Source: Papaver somniferum
Lineage: Eukaryota > Streptophyta > Magnoliopsida > Ranunculales > Papaveraceae
Direction: 5' to 3'
Length of the DNA stretch: 64,000 bases
Assembly (NCBI RefSeq): GCF_003573695.1
Contig: NC_039362.1
Coordinates: forward strand, 111,331,120 to 111,395,119
Both the position numbers and the translations under genes were made by a program. Shown piece by piece: positions 23,459 to 35,639 of the stretch. The notes beneath the pieces were generated by a model. That model was given only the letters and a program-made list of their open reading frames with translations, was not told where the DNA came from and did no database searches. Each line of letters opens with the position of its first letter. Position 1 is the first letter of the stretch.

Positions 23459-25012
23459 ATGGACAGAGGTGTTATCTCTATTAACGTACCACCAGTCTTC
23501 GATGGCTCTAATTACTTATGGTGGAAATTCGCTATGCGAGCTTTTCTTCAAGCGCGTGATTTTCAATCATGGTATATGTTGTTAATGGCTATGATGATCC
23601 CGTTGTTGCAGTAGGTAACGTTAATGTTCCAAAAAATATTGGCGAATACGATGCTGCTGAGATACTTGCTGCGAAGAAAAACTCCGACGGTTTGAATGCC
23701 ATCATACATGCCATTACCCCAAATCTTCAGCACCATGTGTCAAATTGCACTAGGTCTAAAGATGCGTGGGATATCTTAGAAACCGTATTCGAAGGAAATA
23801 CCAGTGAAAAGGAAGCTAGGCTTCAAAACCTTAATTCTGATTGGGAAAACCTTCCTATGGCAGATGAAGATTCGTTTGATGAGTTTAATCACAAAGTGTC
23901 TGAAATTATTAATGCATCTTTTGCATTGGGTAAGACTATTCCTGAAAAGGAAATTGTGATGAAAATTCTCAGATCGCTGCCATCTAGATACGATTCTAAG
24001 AAGCATGCCATCATTGAGGGAAATAACCTTGATAACCTCTCCAGAAATACACTGGTTGGGAAGCTTAAGATCTTTGATCACGAACCCTCGTCCAAATCTA
24101 AGGATGTTGCGTTCAAAGCACTGAAAGACACAAAATTACTTGATAAAAGTAAAAATGTGTATATCTCTGACGATGATCACTCTGAGACAGATTCATCAGA
24201 TGAAGATTTTGACAAATCAGTCACGATGATCACAAGACAGTTTAGAGATCTTCTGTTGAAGAGAAGTAAACGGTTCTCTAGAGATAAGCCAAAAGCATCA
24301 GTCAAACCTCATAATCATATTCCTCCCAAAAACAGGTACACGGATGAGACTGATGACGAGGATATGCCTTATTGCTTTAAGTGTAAAGGATTTGGTCATT
24401 TTGCAAACGAGTGCCCAAATCGTAGAAAATACATTGGGAACAAAGGTCTTGCTGCGACACTTGATGAGATGTCTGACAATTATGATTCTGATGAAGACAA
24501 AAAATCAAGTGTTTCTCTTATATGTGAATATTGATTTTGATAATTGTAACAATACATACATCAATCTTGATAATCTTTTAGAAGATATCCCAATCAAGAT
24601 GGAAGAATCAATTGAACCCTCTGTTGGAAACCGTTCGTTTAATGTTTCAGGATCTACCTTGTGCCTAGCAGCTTGCGTTTTAAAGGCGCCTGAATCATAT
24701 TTTGCGTTTACATGCTCCTATTGTTCTCTTAAGGAACATGAGTTTTAAATGTGTTTCAAGTACAAACACAAGATGGGATATGTCAACAAGCTTCAACGAA
24801 GAGCCGATCGTCTAGCCACCAAGCTTAAACTCGCGGAGAAAACAGCTGAGGTATGTAAGATCTTATCTTCCTCGAAGAGATTAGTTTCCAAATATAAAAC
24901 TAGGCCATTAGAGAAGAAAACTTGGTCTAAACATACGGAAAGGCGGGGTTCCATGAATTCCAACCAAAAGGGTCATGGTGGACAAATTGTTGTTCACCAC
25001 AGCACAACTTGA
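23459..25012 (+). pseudogene. gag: N-terminal half of SIRE-like gag, frameshifted
   Basis: ATG at 23459 opens VPPVFDGSNYLWWKFAMRAF, the typical Copia gag N-terminus. The frame shifts at about 23570 and continues as a UBN2 domain (KDAWDILETVFEGNTSEKEA) and a zinc knuckle CFKCKGFGHFANEC (about 24371-24412). A second shift near 24530 leads to a stop at 24746-24748 and a last segment to 25012 with coiled-coil character. The protease and everything beyond are missing: only about 300 bp separate this from the 3' ORF. The C-terminal half of the gag (coiled coil, second knuckle) is instead seen in the nested element at 29690-30842. Confidence 0.88.
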
Positions 25013-25355
25013 TTGCGTTGTAATGTGCATCTTGTCTCATGTGCCTATTCAAAAGAGACAAGATCTTGCACACCTCAGGCTTTAAAATAAAATAAAAGAA
25101 TTGTTTTCTAGCTTTGTGTTGTTTGGTTTTTGGAATTTGTTCATATCACTGTTGATATTGGAAAGGACCTGTTTGCCAAAAGAAGAGGGTTATTATTGAC
25201 AATTCTACTCTTTATAGGGTTGTGAGTTGAACGTGTACGAATCTATTTAAAGGTTTCGAAACCCTACATTACTTTTTCCTTCTCTGATACTCTTTATATC
25301 TTAAGACTGCTTGTTGAGTTTTGATTGTGAATTCCTCTCACAAAATCGTGTTTTC
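25013..25355 (+). other. Short spacer replacing pol, with a TATA-like motif
   Basis: No protease, integrase or RT sequence. CTATTTAAAGG at about 25234 resembles a TATA box about 120 bp before the ATG of the 3' ORF. Confidence 0.5.
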
Positions 25356-25742
25356 ATGGAAACTCTAAGCACCATGTCTTCTGATGGAAAAGATGTTAAT
25401 ATGATTGTTAAGCCATCAATCACTAAGGAAAAAGAGAAATCTCAATTGCCTCCAACTTTAAAAAGAAAAAGAAGGAATGTGAGGAAGCCAAGAGTTGTTC
25501 CTTCAAACTCTCAGAAGTTTTCTGATGTTCTTGAAGAGTTGAAGCTGGCAAGGAAAGAGATTCAGCAAATAAAGGCTTGTGTTTTAAGATCATTGGAAAT
25601 TCAGAAGACCCTGGTTCAACATCATCATCCAAGAAGGTTTATTGGTATTGACTCTTTCCTCCATGAACCAGATGTTCCAATGGTTGTTGACAACAAGGAG
25701 TTCGGGGACGACAAGGAATTTTTCAAAGATCTTAATGTCTAG
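25356..25742 (+). CDS. 3' ORF of the SIRE-like element, 128 aa, env-like position
   Basis: Unrecognised protein. It has a basic patch LKRKRRNVRKPR (residues about 38-49) that could act as a nuclear localisation signal. A predicted helical stretch (FSDVLEELKLARKEIQQIK) with heptad spacing and an acidic end follow. It lies between the gag remnant and the long 3' untranslated region, where SIRE/Maximus elements carry an extra ORF. The last 20 or so codons recur at 40985-41049, showing the ORF is a family feature. Not related in sequence to the ORF in the same place in the nested element (31214-31618). ATG at 25356 is the first in frame after upstream non-coding sequence. Confidence 0.55.
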   Translation: METLSTMSSDGKDVNMIVKPSITKEKEKSQLPPTLKRKRRNVRKPRVVPSNSQKFSDVLEELKLARKEIQQIKACVLRSLEIQKTLVQHHHPRRFIGIDSFLHEPDVPMVVDNKEFGDDKEFFKDLNV

Positions 25743-27113
25743 TAAATCTTCTATTTTCTTGTGTTTTTAAGAAGAATAACTAGAGTTTGGAATAGCCATT
25801 ATTGTGAGTACACATAGCTATGTCCAACGTTTTCATCTTCATCTTTTTAGATTTATTTATTCTAAAGTTGATTTGGAAGATGATGATTGCAATTTTAATC
25901 GTTATGGTTTTATATATTGCAATATGTTATGGGATATGTGTGTTTGTGTCCGTGAACTATTATTGTCCCATACGATGTCAAAAGTTATCTCTTTTATATG
26001 TCGATATGCAAGTATTGATACAAGATCGATGAACTTTTGACAAACAAAAGTTAAGCCTATTATGTCAATTTTTGATGGAAGATAGGTTAAAATATTTTGT
26101 TTGCAAAGATTATGTCTATTATATGTTGTTATGCAAATAGTGATGAAAACAGAATGAATCTTTGTATATTCCGCAGTATTGATCTTTCCCTGATCCATAT
26201 CGTATGTGTATACTGCAATGCTCCATAAGGTTTTCTTGTGTTGAGCATAAAACGGTTGAGTTAATCATTCTTTTATGGTTAAAATAGTCGTAACTCTGTA
26301 AGTTCTCTTATGTTGAGCATGATCAATTAAATTGGTCACTTTTGTGTTTAATTTGATTGTGTATTTCGATTAAATTGATCATAGGTTTACTTGTGGTTAG
26401 TTTAATTGAGAATTTTGGATATAGAAAATCATTTCATTATGGTTTTTGGTGTCCAATAAAATCCTTCTTTTCTTTTGAACTTGCGCTTAATTTCCATATC
26501 TTTGTGGGGAGTGTGGTTGTGGAATTATTTAGGGGTTATCTTGTATCTTTATAAACTCCTTGATGAATGCATTTAGCTTCGGCTTTATGATTGCATCTAA
26601 ATAAGTTGATATGTACTTTTCTTTGGTCTTGAAGCGTCTTCGTGGAAATTTCATTAGGATCCCGTTTTCGTACGTTTGCCAATTTTATTGACTAAAAGGG
26701 GGAGAATTAATATGTAGTTCACACTACAAATACATATGATTTACGTGTTTTACGGGTCATTATGTAAGGGGGAGTGGTTTTCATATTGAGACGAAAGTAT
26801 TGACTAAGGGGGAGTGATATATATCACCATAGTATTGTTGTCGAAGTTGTGATATAAGAACTTTGATGTTGTGTAATAATACTATGACACTGTATAACAA
26901 TGATCGAGAGCTTTTGTTTTCTCATTGCTATGGCTACGGAACTTCAATAACTATGATGCTGAATTGAATATCTTTGGAATCATGGGAGTACTTGGAAAAG
27001 ACGAAGTTTTTGAGTAATATTGAAGCAACAAGGAGATCAAGCATGTGGACGAGAAGCTCCAAAGTTTTATCTATTTTGTAATCCATATGCATTGATAGTT
27101 TTGTCACTAAAAT
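25743..27113 (+). other. 3' untranslated region of SIRE-like element A
   Basis: No coding signal. It is repeated at 31700-33260 and 41050-42470. It contains short diverged repeats around TTATGTTGAGCAT and several GGGGGAG tracts before the final polypurine tract. Confidence 0.7.
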
Positions 27114-27129
27114 TGAAAAAGGGGGAGAT
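27114..27129 (+). other. Polypurine tract, SIRE-like element A
   Basis: GAAAAAGGGGGAGAT directly before TGTTAGAGC. Confidence 0.85.
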
Positions 27130-27233
27130 TGTTAGAGCATTGCTCGGTCGAACTCGCATGCGTTGCTATCTCAAGCATGTTTGTCAACGTTAGTGATCAA
27201 AACTATATATGTCTTGAATTCTAGTATACTTAT
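27130..27233 (+). repeat. SIRE-like LTR 2, first part
   Basis: First 104 bp of an A-type LTR. The copy is interrupted at CTTAT and resumes at 35640, after the nested element. Confidence 0.92.
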
Positions 27234-29589
27234 TGTTAGAGCATTTCTCGGTCAAACTCGCATGTGTTGCTATCTCAAGCATGTTTGCCAACGTTAGTGA
27301 TCAAAACTATAAGTCTTGATTTGTAGCCTACTATAGCTTAGGTCTCGGAATAGGATAGAAAGTGTAGTTGAGCTCAAGAACTCCATGGCAATCATCATAC
27401 AAAACGAAAGACTACTCAAGGAACTGGTGGATCTTCATCGACTAAAAGGTATGTGGAGACTTGAACTTATCTATCACTCAAAAGTCTATCTACTCTATCT
27501 CTTATTCTTGAGACAAAAGTCGTTTTGGTATATAAACTTTCATTATACACATTTGCTATTTCGAGCCGAGTTTATCTCGCCTATCTATTTCTCGAAATAT
27601 GTGTTGGTAAGATTTTTCTTTGTCCAAGTTCATCTTTACCCAGTGACGAAAGTCATGTTATGTTTCAATCACTTTGAAAATTGCTCTGACGAAAAATGGT
27701 TTGTGAATAACAACTATATAACGTCCTCTGAGAATGTTTCTATGATTGAAATGAGAGTTTAGATTATATAACCATTGGTGGATATAAGCATTGTTGTGGA
27801 AACACATATATGTATAAGTCCTTATTCCTTGAACCGAAGTTTGCGAACTTTGTTGATCAAGAGAACCAGAATAGTGGCGTGAGCTAAGTCCGCGAACTAG
27901 CAGAAGTTCTCGACCCGAAAAAATCTGCTGGAGTTTGTGAACTCCTTCCGGGAACTTAAGTCTGTAAATCCAGTCCGCGAACTTGAGTTGGTTATATCTA
28001 AAAACGGTTGTTTGTAACTTATTCATATTAACTAAGGAATGCTAAATGCAAACCGTGGCTATATAGTTCATGAACCAATTCGAGTGAATCAAATCGTTTT
28101 TGCTTCGATTGTGTCTTGTGTAGTTACATAATATTTCCTTGCAATTGAAAAACTATCTAACTAGTTCATTTGAGTCATTTGAACTAGTTATGGTGAAGAA
28201 GAACATGGTTGATATGAAAGTGCCCATATGCTAACCATTGGTTAACTATTATGGAACCAACAAATGTTCATGTTTGGGTACGGTTACATAAACCCAAAAT
28301 AGTACATCTCATTTGTGTGTAACAAGCTAAGTTTTCAATCTAACGGTTGAGAAATATTAGCTTGAATCTAATCAGGTTTTCATCTAACGGTGAATATTGA
28401 ATGCTTTGTTACCAAGCTAACATTGATTGCAAACCCTGATTTGAAAGACTATATAAGGGAGAAATCTAGCAGCTGGTAAACCTAATCCCCAAACCTTACG
28501 TGTGATACTAGTTGTGTAAGCTAGAGTTGATTCTCCTTTAACCTTTGGTTTCTTCTCTAAACCAGGTTAACGACTTAAAGACTTCATTGGGATTGTGAAG
28601 CCATACCGATACTACTTTCTCGTATTTGTGTGATCTGATCTTGTTGATTCTATCATGTTGAGTACAATCATAACGATTGGCTTGAGATTGATATCTTCAA
28701 TAGGCAAGATAGAAAAGTAATCACAAACATCTTCGTCTCATCGTTTGTGATTCCACAATATCTTTTTTCGCTGCGTCGATTAAGATTATTGTGAGGTGAT
28801 TGATAATACTAGGTTGTTATTCGGGAATATAAGTTGGGTTTATCAATTGGTTATTGTTCACTTTGATTTATCAAAATACGGAACAAAAACTCGTAGGTAT
28901 ATTCGTGGGAGACGGTTTATTTATTCTGTAGACTTTTCTGTGTGATACAGATTTGTTTATTAAAGTACTCGACTTTGGGTCGTAGCAACTCTTAGTTGTG
29001 GGTGAGATCATCTAAGGGAATCAAGTGTGTAGCATCCTGTTGGGATCAGAGACGTAGGATCATAAATATACCTTGGATCAGTGTGAGATTGATTGGAGTT
29101 CAACTACAGTCCAGACCGAAGTTAGTTTGAAGTAGGCTAGTGTTTGTAGAGGCTTAATATAGTGTGTGTTCAATCTGGACTAGGTCCCGGGGTTTTTCTG
29201 CATTTGCGGTTTCCTCGTTAACAAAATTCTGGTGTCTGTGTTATTTCTTTTCCGCATTATATTTTGTTATATAATTGAAATATCACAGGTTGTGCGTTGT
29301 TCAATCAATTAGAATATCCGACTTGGTTGTTGATATAAATTGATTGACACTTGGATATTGGTCTTTGGTACCATCCAAGTTATCTCTCTAGTGTTTGATA
29401 AAGACTCGCAGATTTCTATTTGCTTGAGTATATATCAAATCGAGAGATTGAGATATAAACTCTTTGATATACTTTTTATCTAGATTGAGTCTGACTGTCT
29501 AGTTGATTCTCCAGAAAGTATATTGGAGTTTGTCCATACATATTTCTAAGCGAAATATTGAGTGTGGTTGTTGTACCCCTGCTTTTCCA
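27234..29589 (+). repeat. 5' LTR of element B
   Basis: Starts TGTTAGAGCATTTCTCGG and ends CTTTTCCA. Related to the A-type LTR over most of its length, but the palindromic modules near 600-800 bp are replaced by modules containing GTCCGCGAAC (about 27880-27990). Confidence 0.94.
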
Positions 29590-29591
29590 AT

Positions 29592-29603
29592 TGGTATCAG
29601 AGC
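29592..29603 (+). other. Primer binding site of element B
   Basis: TGGTATCAGAGC two bases after the LTR end. Confidence 0.93.
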
Positions 29604-29689
29604 ATGCAAACACGTTTAAAAGACCTTACAAGTCTGTGTTTGTGGAAATCTGAGTCTAAGGACAGAATCTCTAGCATATACGCATACCA

Positions 29690-30842
29690 AGATATCTTCT
29701 AAAGCTTTTAACTATGCCAAATGTCTTGGGAATACCTCAAAGGATTACTCCTTAGATGATTCTTCCGAATCCCGAGGTAAGAAGAATGTTCCATTTTGTG
29801 TTGACATATCTCTCTCCAATGAGACATTAGGCACTATGGCAAAAGTTGAAATGGAGCTCACCAGAATCTCAAAAAACTCTGCTGAGATTATTGATTTTCA
29901 GGATCATGATCAGCTTATTGATGAATTTGAAAAGTCTCTTGATCGTGAACGTGAACTCTATAACATCATTGAGTCCTTCTCTAACAATATTAAAAAACTT
30001 CTCCAAGAAACTACTCTACAACGCGAAAAGATTAGTGTTCTTGAGGATATTGTTAAGGAAGACTCAATTAGAGAAAAACGTTTGATAGAGACGCATTCAT
30101 CAGATCTTAATAGACTTCGTGTTGAAAAAGAGAAACTAAGTGCATCTCTTACTCTAGCCCATGAACAGTGCAAATCCTTGGAAAAGGAAAACTCTGTCTT
30201 AAGGGGAAATTCTTCTGTACAAACTAATTCTCATGAATTACAGTACATGAAAAGATGTTCTCCAGAAGTGCCAAGAAAAGTTTACACAACTTACAATCTT
30301 CTCATATGGCTATGAAGTCAAAACAGGTGCCAATTATTGCTTCTCATCCAAGAACCTGTACATTCCGTGGGAAAAAAAATCACTATGCTATCCATTGTTT
30401 TGCCAAGAGGAAACAAATTTCTAAACTTCATAATTTGCTTCTTTCAACTGTCAATGGAACAAATAGTCGATCGAATACTGCAGTGAATCGCATGCCCACA
30501 GAAAACCAGAAACCTTATAAAAATGATCTCTTTTCTAGAAATCATCACAGGGAACAAGTTCATTTCATTGGTATAAACTCTCGTGCCAATAATGAACACA
30601 TTCCTTGTGCTTATAAGGATGAGTCTGGTAAATCTAAGTCTAGAAAATGGATCCCTATATATTCTGATCCTCTTGAACCAATTGCAAGAGGTCCTAGATT
30701 TAGTCCTCAGAGAAAGCCTTCTGATAGATATGTTAATCAAGTTGTGTCTTACTTCTCTGGGATGAGCGTTTGTCAAAGAAATAAGGATAAACAAAAACAA
30801 CGTTCATTTAATGAGCCAAAGGCTCATACTTGTGTAAATTAA
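29690..30842 (+). pseudogene. gag: C-terminal half of SIRE-like gag: coiled coil and second zinc knuckle
   Basis: The frame is open from about 29690 (no ATG at the start; first ATG at 29836). It encodes a long coiled coil (ELYNIIESFSNNIKKLL, RLRVEKEKLSASLTLAHEQC). A shift near 30260 passes into a basic region with TCTFRGKKNHYAIHCF. That is a CCHC knuckle whose second Cys is replaced by Arg. The product ends at a TAA after 30839. It lacks the UBN2 domain and first knuckle that element A keeps, so A and B carry opposite halves of gag. Confidence 0.8.
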
Positions 30843-31213
30843 TCACAAGGTTGATATCTCACCTACAAAAAACCTAGTTGCGTGAGAATTGAATAGGTAT
30901 ACTCCTGGGAAAGTGCCTCTGATTATCTAGCTAATTTCTTATTGTTCTTAGATGGATAGTTAGTCAACACTTTATATGAGTATTTTTTAAATCCTTCCTT
31001 ACTTTAGTTTTTATTCTTTGCCTTCAAACTTGTTTTTGACAAATAAAAGTGTGGACTTTTTTCGTGCAAAGCTTTGTGAACCCTCCTTTTACGGGTACAC
31101 GTACGGTTTTGGGGTTCTCTCTCAAACCAATCTTGTAAACCCTAAGTCTCTCGAATCTTACTTATATACCTATCCTATTGAGTTGAAACTTTCACTCTAG
31201 GTTTTATATATCA
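30843..31213 (+). other. Spacer before the 3' ORF of element B
   Basis: No pol sequence. ACTTATATACC at about 31160 is TATA-like and lies about 50 bp before the ATG of the 3' ORF. Confidence 0.45.
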
Positions 31214-31618
31214 ATGGCTTCTTCCTCCGGCTCATGGGATTTACCTGAAGACTTCGTTGATAATGCGGTATATTTTGAATTTGATAAAGAGAAGGGAACT
31301 TATGTTGAAGTTGAAGGATCTTTTCCTCAATATCCTGATTCATATTCGGATATTGAGGAGGTTGAAGATATTTTGTCTGATGTAGTTCTTGACTTCCTAA
31401 AGAACTTTGAGGATACAAAGCAGCAACTTATTGATACAATGAAGTGTCTTGATGTAGTAAGAACTGAGTTGAAAGAGGTTAATTCTGACCTTGTTCTCAC
31501 AAAAACTCGTGTTAAAGAACTTCCCAACAAGGTTTTTCTCTCCAAAGGGGTAGAGGAAGCTGTCGTTCGCAAGCTCGAAGACCTCAAGACTCATGAGGAT
31601 TCTGAACCATCTATATGA
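31214..31618 (+). CDS. 3' ORF of element B, 134 aa, env-like position
   Basis: Unrecognised protein with an intact frame. The N-terminal half is acidic and aromatic (DNAVYFEFDKEKGTYVEVEG, then SDIEEVEDILSD). The C-terminal half is a predicted coiled coil (KQQLIDTMKCLDVVRTELKE). There is no signal peptide or membrane segment, so it does not look like an envelope glycoprotein. It occupies the same site as the unrelated ORF at 25356-25742. Confidence 0.55.
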   Translation: MASSSGSWDLPEDFVDNAVYFEFDKEKGTYVEVEGSFPQYPDSYSDIEEVEDILSDVVLDFLKNFEDTKQQLIDTMKCLDVVRTELKEVNSDLVLTKTRVKELPNKVFLSKGVEEAVVRKLEDLKTHEDSEPSI

Positions 31619-33261
31619 CGTCAATTCGTGTCTGGCTTAGGCATAGGAGTATGTTTTTGGTTTAGCTTGTTTTTTTTAGTTTGCCAAGTAAATCTTATAT
31701 TTTTCTTGTTTTGTTTAGAAGAATAACTAGAGTTTGGAATAGCCATTATTGTGATTACACATAGCTATGTCCAGCGTTTTCATCTTCTTGTTTTTAGATT
31801 TATTGGTTTAATTCTAAATTGTTTGGAAGATGATTTTTGCAGTATTAATCTTTATGGTTTTATATATTGCAAATTATTATGGGATATGTGTGTTTGCGTC
31901 CGTGAACTATGATTATCCGATACCTTGTCAAAAGTAAAGTCTTTCGTAAGTCGATATGCATGTATTGATAAAAGAATGAATGGACTTTTGACAAATACAA
32001 AAGTTAAGCCTATTATGTCAATTATTGATGGAAGATAGGTTAAAATATTTTGTTTTCAAGGATTATTCCTATTGTATGTCATTGTGCAAATGGTGATGCA
32101 AAATAGAATGAGTCCTTGCTTATTCCACGGTATTAGGTCGATCTCCGATCCATAATTTTTGTGTATATACTGTGTTGTTCCATAAGGTGTCTTATGTTGA
32201 GCTCTATCGACTAAGTTATTGTTTTTGCTTAGTTGTTGCTCTGTGAGATACTTTATGTCGAGCATATTCAACTAAGTTAATCATCTTATTTGGTTATTTA
32301 GTTGTTTCTCCGTAAGTTTTCTTATGTCGAGCATGACCAATTAAATTGATTACTTTTTGTGATTAGTTTGGTTGTGTATTCCGATTAAATTAATTATGGG
32401 TTCTCTTGTGATTAATCTAATTGAGTATTTTTAAGTCTCCATAAGTTCACTTATGTTGAGCATTTCCGGTTAAATTAATCATGAATTCTCTTGTGGTTAA
32501 TTTAATTGAGTATTTTGGATTCAAATTCATACTTGTATGTGATTTATTATGTCCAAAGGAATCCTTCTTTTCTTTCGAAATTAAGGTCGCTCTTGTTATT
32601 CTTTCGGGAATGACATATTATGGAGGAGAGTTCTTAATTGAACTTGTGCTTAATTTCCAAATCTTTGTGGGGAGTGCGGCTGTGGAATATTATAGGGGTT
32701 ATCTTGTATCTTTAAACTCCTTGATGAATGCATTTAGATTCGGCTATATGATTGCATCTAAATAAGTTGATATATGCTTTCTTTTAGTCATGAAATATCT
32801 CTTTCGGAAATTTCATTAGGATCCCGTTCTTGTACCTTTGCCAATTTTATTGGCAAAAAGGGGGAGAATTAATATGTAGTTCACACTACAAATACATATG
32901 GTTTTCGGATCATTATTTTAGGGGGAGTGGTTTCCATGTGAGATGGAGTATTGACTAAGGGAGAGTGATACATATCACCATAGTATTGTTGTTGAAGTTG
33001 TGATACAATTGAACTTTGACGTTGTATAATGATACTATGACACTGTATAACAATGATCGAGAATTATGTTTTCTCATTGTTATAGCTACGGATTTTCAAC
33101 AACGATGATGCTGAACTTACAACCTTTGGGATCATTGGAGTACTTGTAAGTGACGAATATTTCGAGTAATGTTGAAGATTAGACATGTGGAATAGGAGCT
33201 ACAAAAGTTTATTTATTTATTTTTTGTATTCCTTATGTATTAATAGTTTTGTCACTAAAAT
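31619..33261 (+). other. 3' untranslated region of element B with tandem-like repeats
   Basis: Non-coding. Between about 32170 and 32520, a diverged unit of about 80 bp recurs around TTATGTTGAGCAT / TTATGTCGAGCAT and AATTAAATT. Confidence 0.65.
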
Positions 33262-33277
33262 TGACAAAGGGGGAGAT
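33262..33277 (+). other. Polypurine tract of element B
   Basis: GACAAAGGGGGAGAT directly before TGTTAGAGC. Confidence 0.85.
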
Positions 33278-35639
33278 TGTTAGAGCATTGCTCGGTCAAA
33301 CTCGCACGCGTTGCTATCTCAAGCATGTTTGTCAATGCTAGTGATCAAAACTATAAGTCTTGATTTCCAGCCTACTATAGCTAAGGTCTCGGACTAGGAT
33401 AGAAAGTGTAGTTGAGCTCAATAACTCCATGGAAATCATCATACAAGATGAAGGACTACTCAAGGAACTGGTGGATCTTCATCGACTAAAAGGTATGTGG
33501 AGACTTGAACTTATCTATCACTCAAAATTCTATCTACTCTATCTCATATTCTTGAGGCAAAAGTCGTTTTGGTATATAGACTTTGATTATACACATTTGT
33601 TATTTCGAGCCGAATTTATCTCGCCTATCTATTTCTCGAAATATGTGTTAGTAAGCTTTTTCTTTGGACAACTTCATCTTTACCTAGTGACGAAAGTCAT
33701 GTTATGTTTCAATCATTTTGAAAAAATTTCTGACGAAAAATGGTTTGTGAATAACAACTATATAACATCCTCTGAGAATGTTTCAATGATTGAAATGAGA
33801 GTTTAGATTATATAACCATTGGTGGATATAAGCATTGTTTTGGAAACACATATATGTATAAGTCCTTATTCCTTGAACCGAAGTTTGCAAACTTTGTTGA
33901 TCAAGAAAACCGGAATAGTGGCATGAGCTAAGTCCGCGAACTGGCGGAAGTTCTCGACCCGAGAAAATCTGCTTGAGTTTGTGAACTCCTTCCGGGAACT
34001 TAAGTTCGCGAACCCAGTCCGCGAACTTGAGTTGGTTATATCTAAAAATGGTTGTTTATGAACTTATTCATATTAACTAAGGAATGCTAAATCCAAACCG
34101 TGGCTATATAGTCCATGAACCGATTCGAGTGAATCAAATCGCTTTTTCTTCGATTGTGTCTTGTGTAGTTACATAAGATTTTCTTGCAATTGAACAACTC
34201 TCTAACTAGTTCATTTGAGTCATTTGTACTAGTTATGGTGAAGAATAACATGGTTGATATGAAAGTGCTCATATGGCTAACCATTGGTTAACTATTGACG
34301 AACCAACAAATGTTCATGTTTGGTTACGATTACATAAACCCAAAATAATACATTTCATTTGTGTGTAACAAGCTAAGTTTTCGATATAACGGTTGAGAAA
34401 TATTAGCTTGAATCTAATCAGGTTTTCATCTAACGATGAATATTGAATGCTTTGTTACCAAGCTAACATTGATTGCAAACCCTGATTTCAAAGACTATAT
34501 AAGGGAGAACTCTAGCAATTGGGAAACCTAATCCCCACAGCTTACGTGTGATACTAGTTGTGTAAGCTAGAGTCGATTCTCCTTTAAACTTTGGTTTCTT
34601 CTCTAAACCAGTTTAACGACTTAAAGACTTCATTGGGATTGTGAATCCAGACCGATACTACTTTCTCGTGGTTGTGTGATCTGATCTTGCTGATTCTATC
34701 GTGTTGAGTACAATCGTAATGATTGGCTTGATATTGATATCTCCGATATGCAAGATAGAAAAGTAATCACAAACATCTTCGTCTCATCGTTTGTGATTCC
34801 ACAATATCTTTTTTCGCTGCGTCGATTAAGATTATTGTGAGGTGATTGATAATACTAGGCTGTTCTTCGGGAATATAAGTCCGGTTTGTCAATTAGTTCA
34901 TGTTCACCTTGATTTATCAAAAGACGGAACAAAAAATCGTAGGTATATTCGTGGGAGACGGATTTATCTATTCTATAGACTTTTCTGTGTGATACAGATT
35001 TGTTTATTAAAGTCTTCGGCTTTGGGTCGTAGCAACTCTTAGTTGTGGGTGAGATCAGCTAAGGGAATCAAGTGCGTAGCATCCTGCTGGGATCAGAGAC
35101 GTAGGAGCATAACTGTACCTTGGATCAGTGTGAGATTGATTAGGGTTCAACTACAGTCCAGACCGAAGTTAGTTTGAAGTAGGCTAGTGTCTGTAGCGGC
35201 TTAATACAGTGTGTGTTCAATCTGGACTAGGTCCCGGTGTTTTTCTGCATTTACAATTTCCTCGTTAACAAAATTCTGGTGTTTGTGTTATTTCTTTTCC
35301 GGATTATATTTTGTTATATAATTGAAATATCACAGTTTGTGCGTTGTTCAATCAATTAGAATATCCGACCTTTTGGTTGTTGATTTAAATTGATTGACAC
35401 TTGGATATTGGCCTTTGGTACCATCCAAGTTATCTCTCTAGTATTTGATAAAGACTCGCAGATTTCTATTTGCTTGAGTATATATCAAATCGAGAGATTG
35501 AGATATAAACTCTTTGATATACTTTTTATCTAGATTGAGTCTTACTGTCTAGTTGATTCTCTAGAAAGTATATTGGAGTTTTTCCATACAGATTGCTAAG
35601 CGAAATATTGGGTGTGGTTGTTGTACCCCCGCTTTTTCA
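33278..35639 (+). repeat. 3' LTR of element B
   Basis: Partner of 27234-29589; ends CTTTTTCA, then the CTTAT duplication. Confidence 0.94.

Larger units (their letters stand above)
27234..35639 (+). mobile_element. Nested SIRE-like element B, complete, TSD CTTAT
   Basis: Two LTRs of about 2.36 kb (27234-29589, 33278-35639), a primer site at 29592 and a polypurine tract before 33278. CTTAT occurs at 27229-27233 and 35640-35644. The flanking A-type LTR reads continuously when the element is removed. The internal 3.7 kb carries the C-terminal half of gag and a 3' ORF but no protease, integrase, RT or RNase H, so the element is non-autonomous. Confidence 0.95.

Noticed and set aside
25820..26198. 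Short hydrophobic ORFs in the SIRE-like 3' UTR (also at 41111-41505)
   Set aside because: They recur in the 3' UTR copies (partly broken at 31740-32100), overlap each other on both strands, and come from T-rich sequence.
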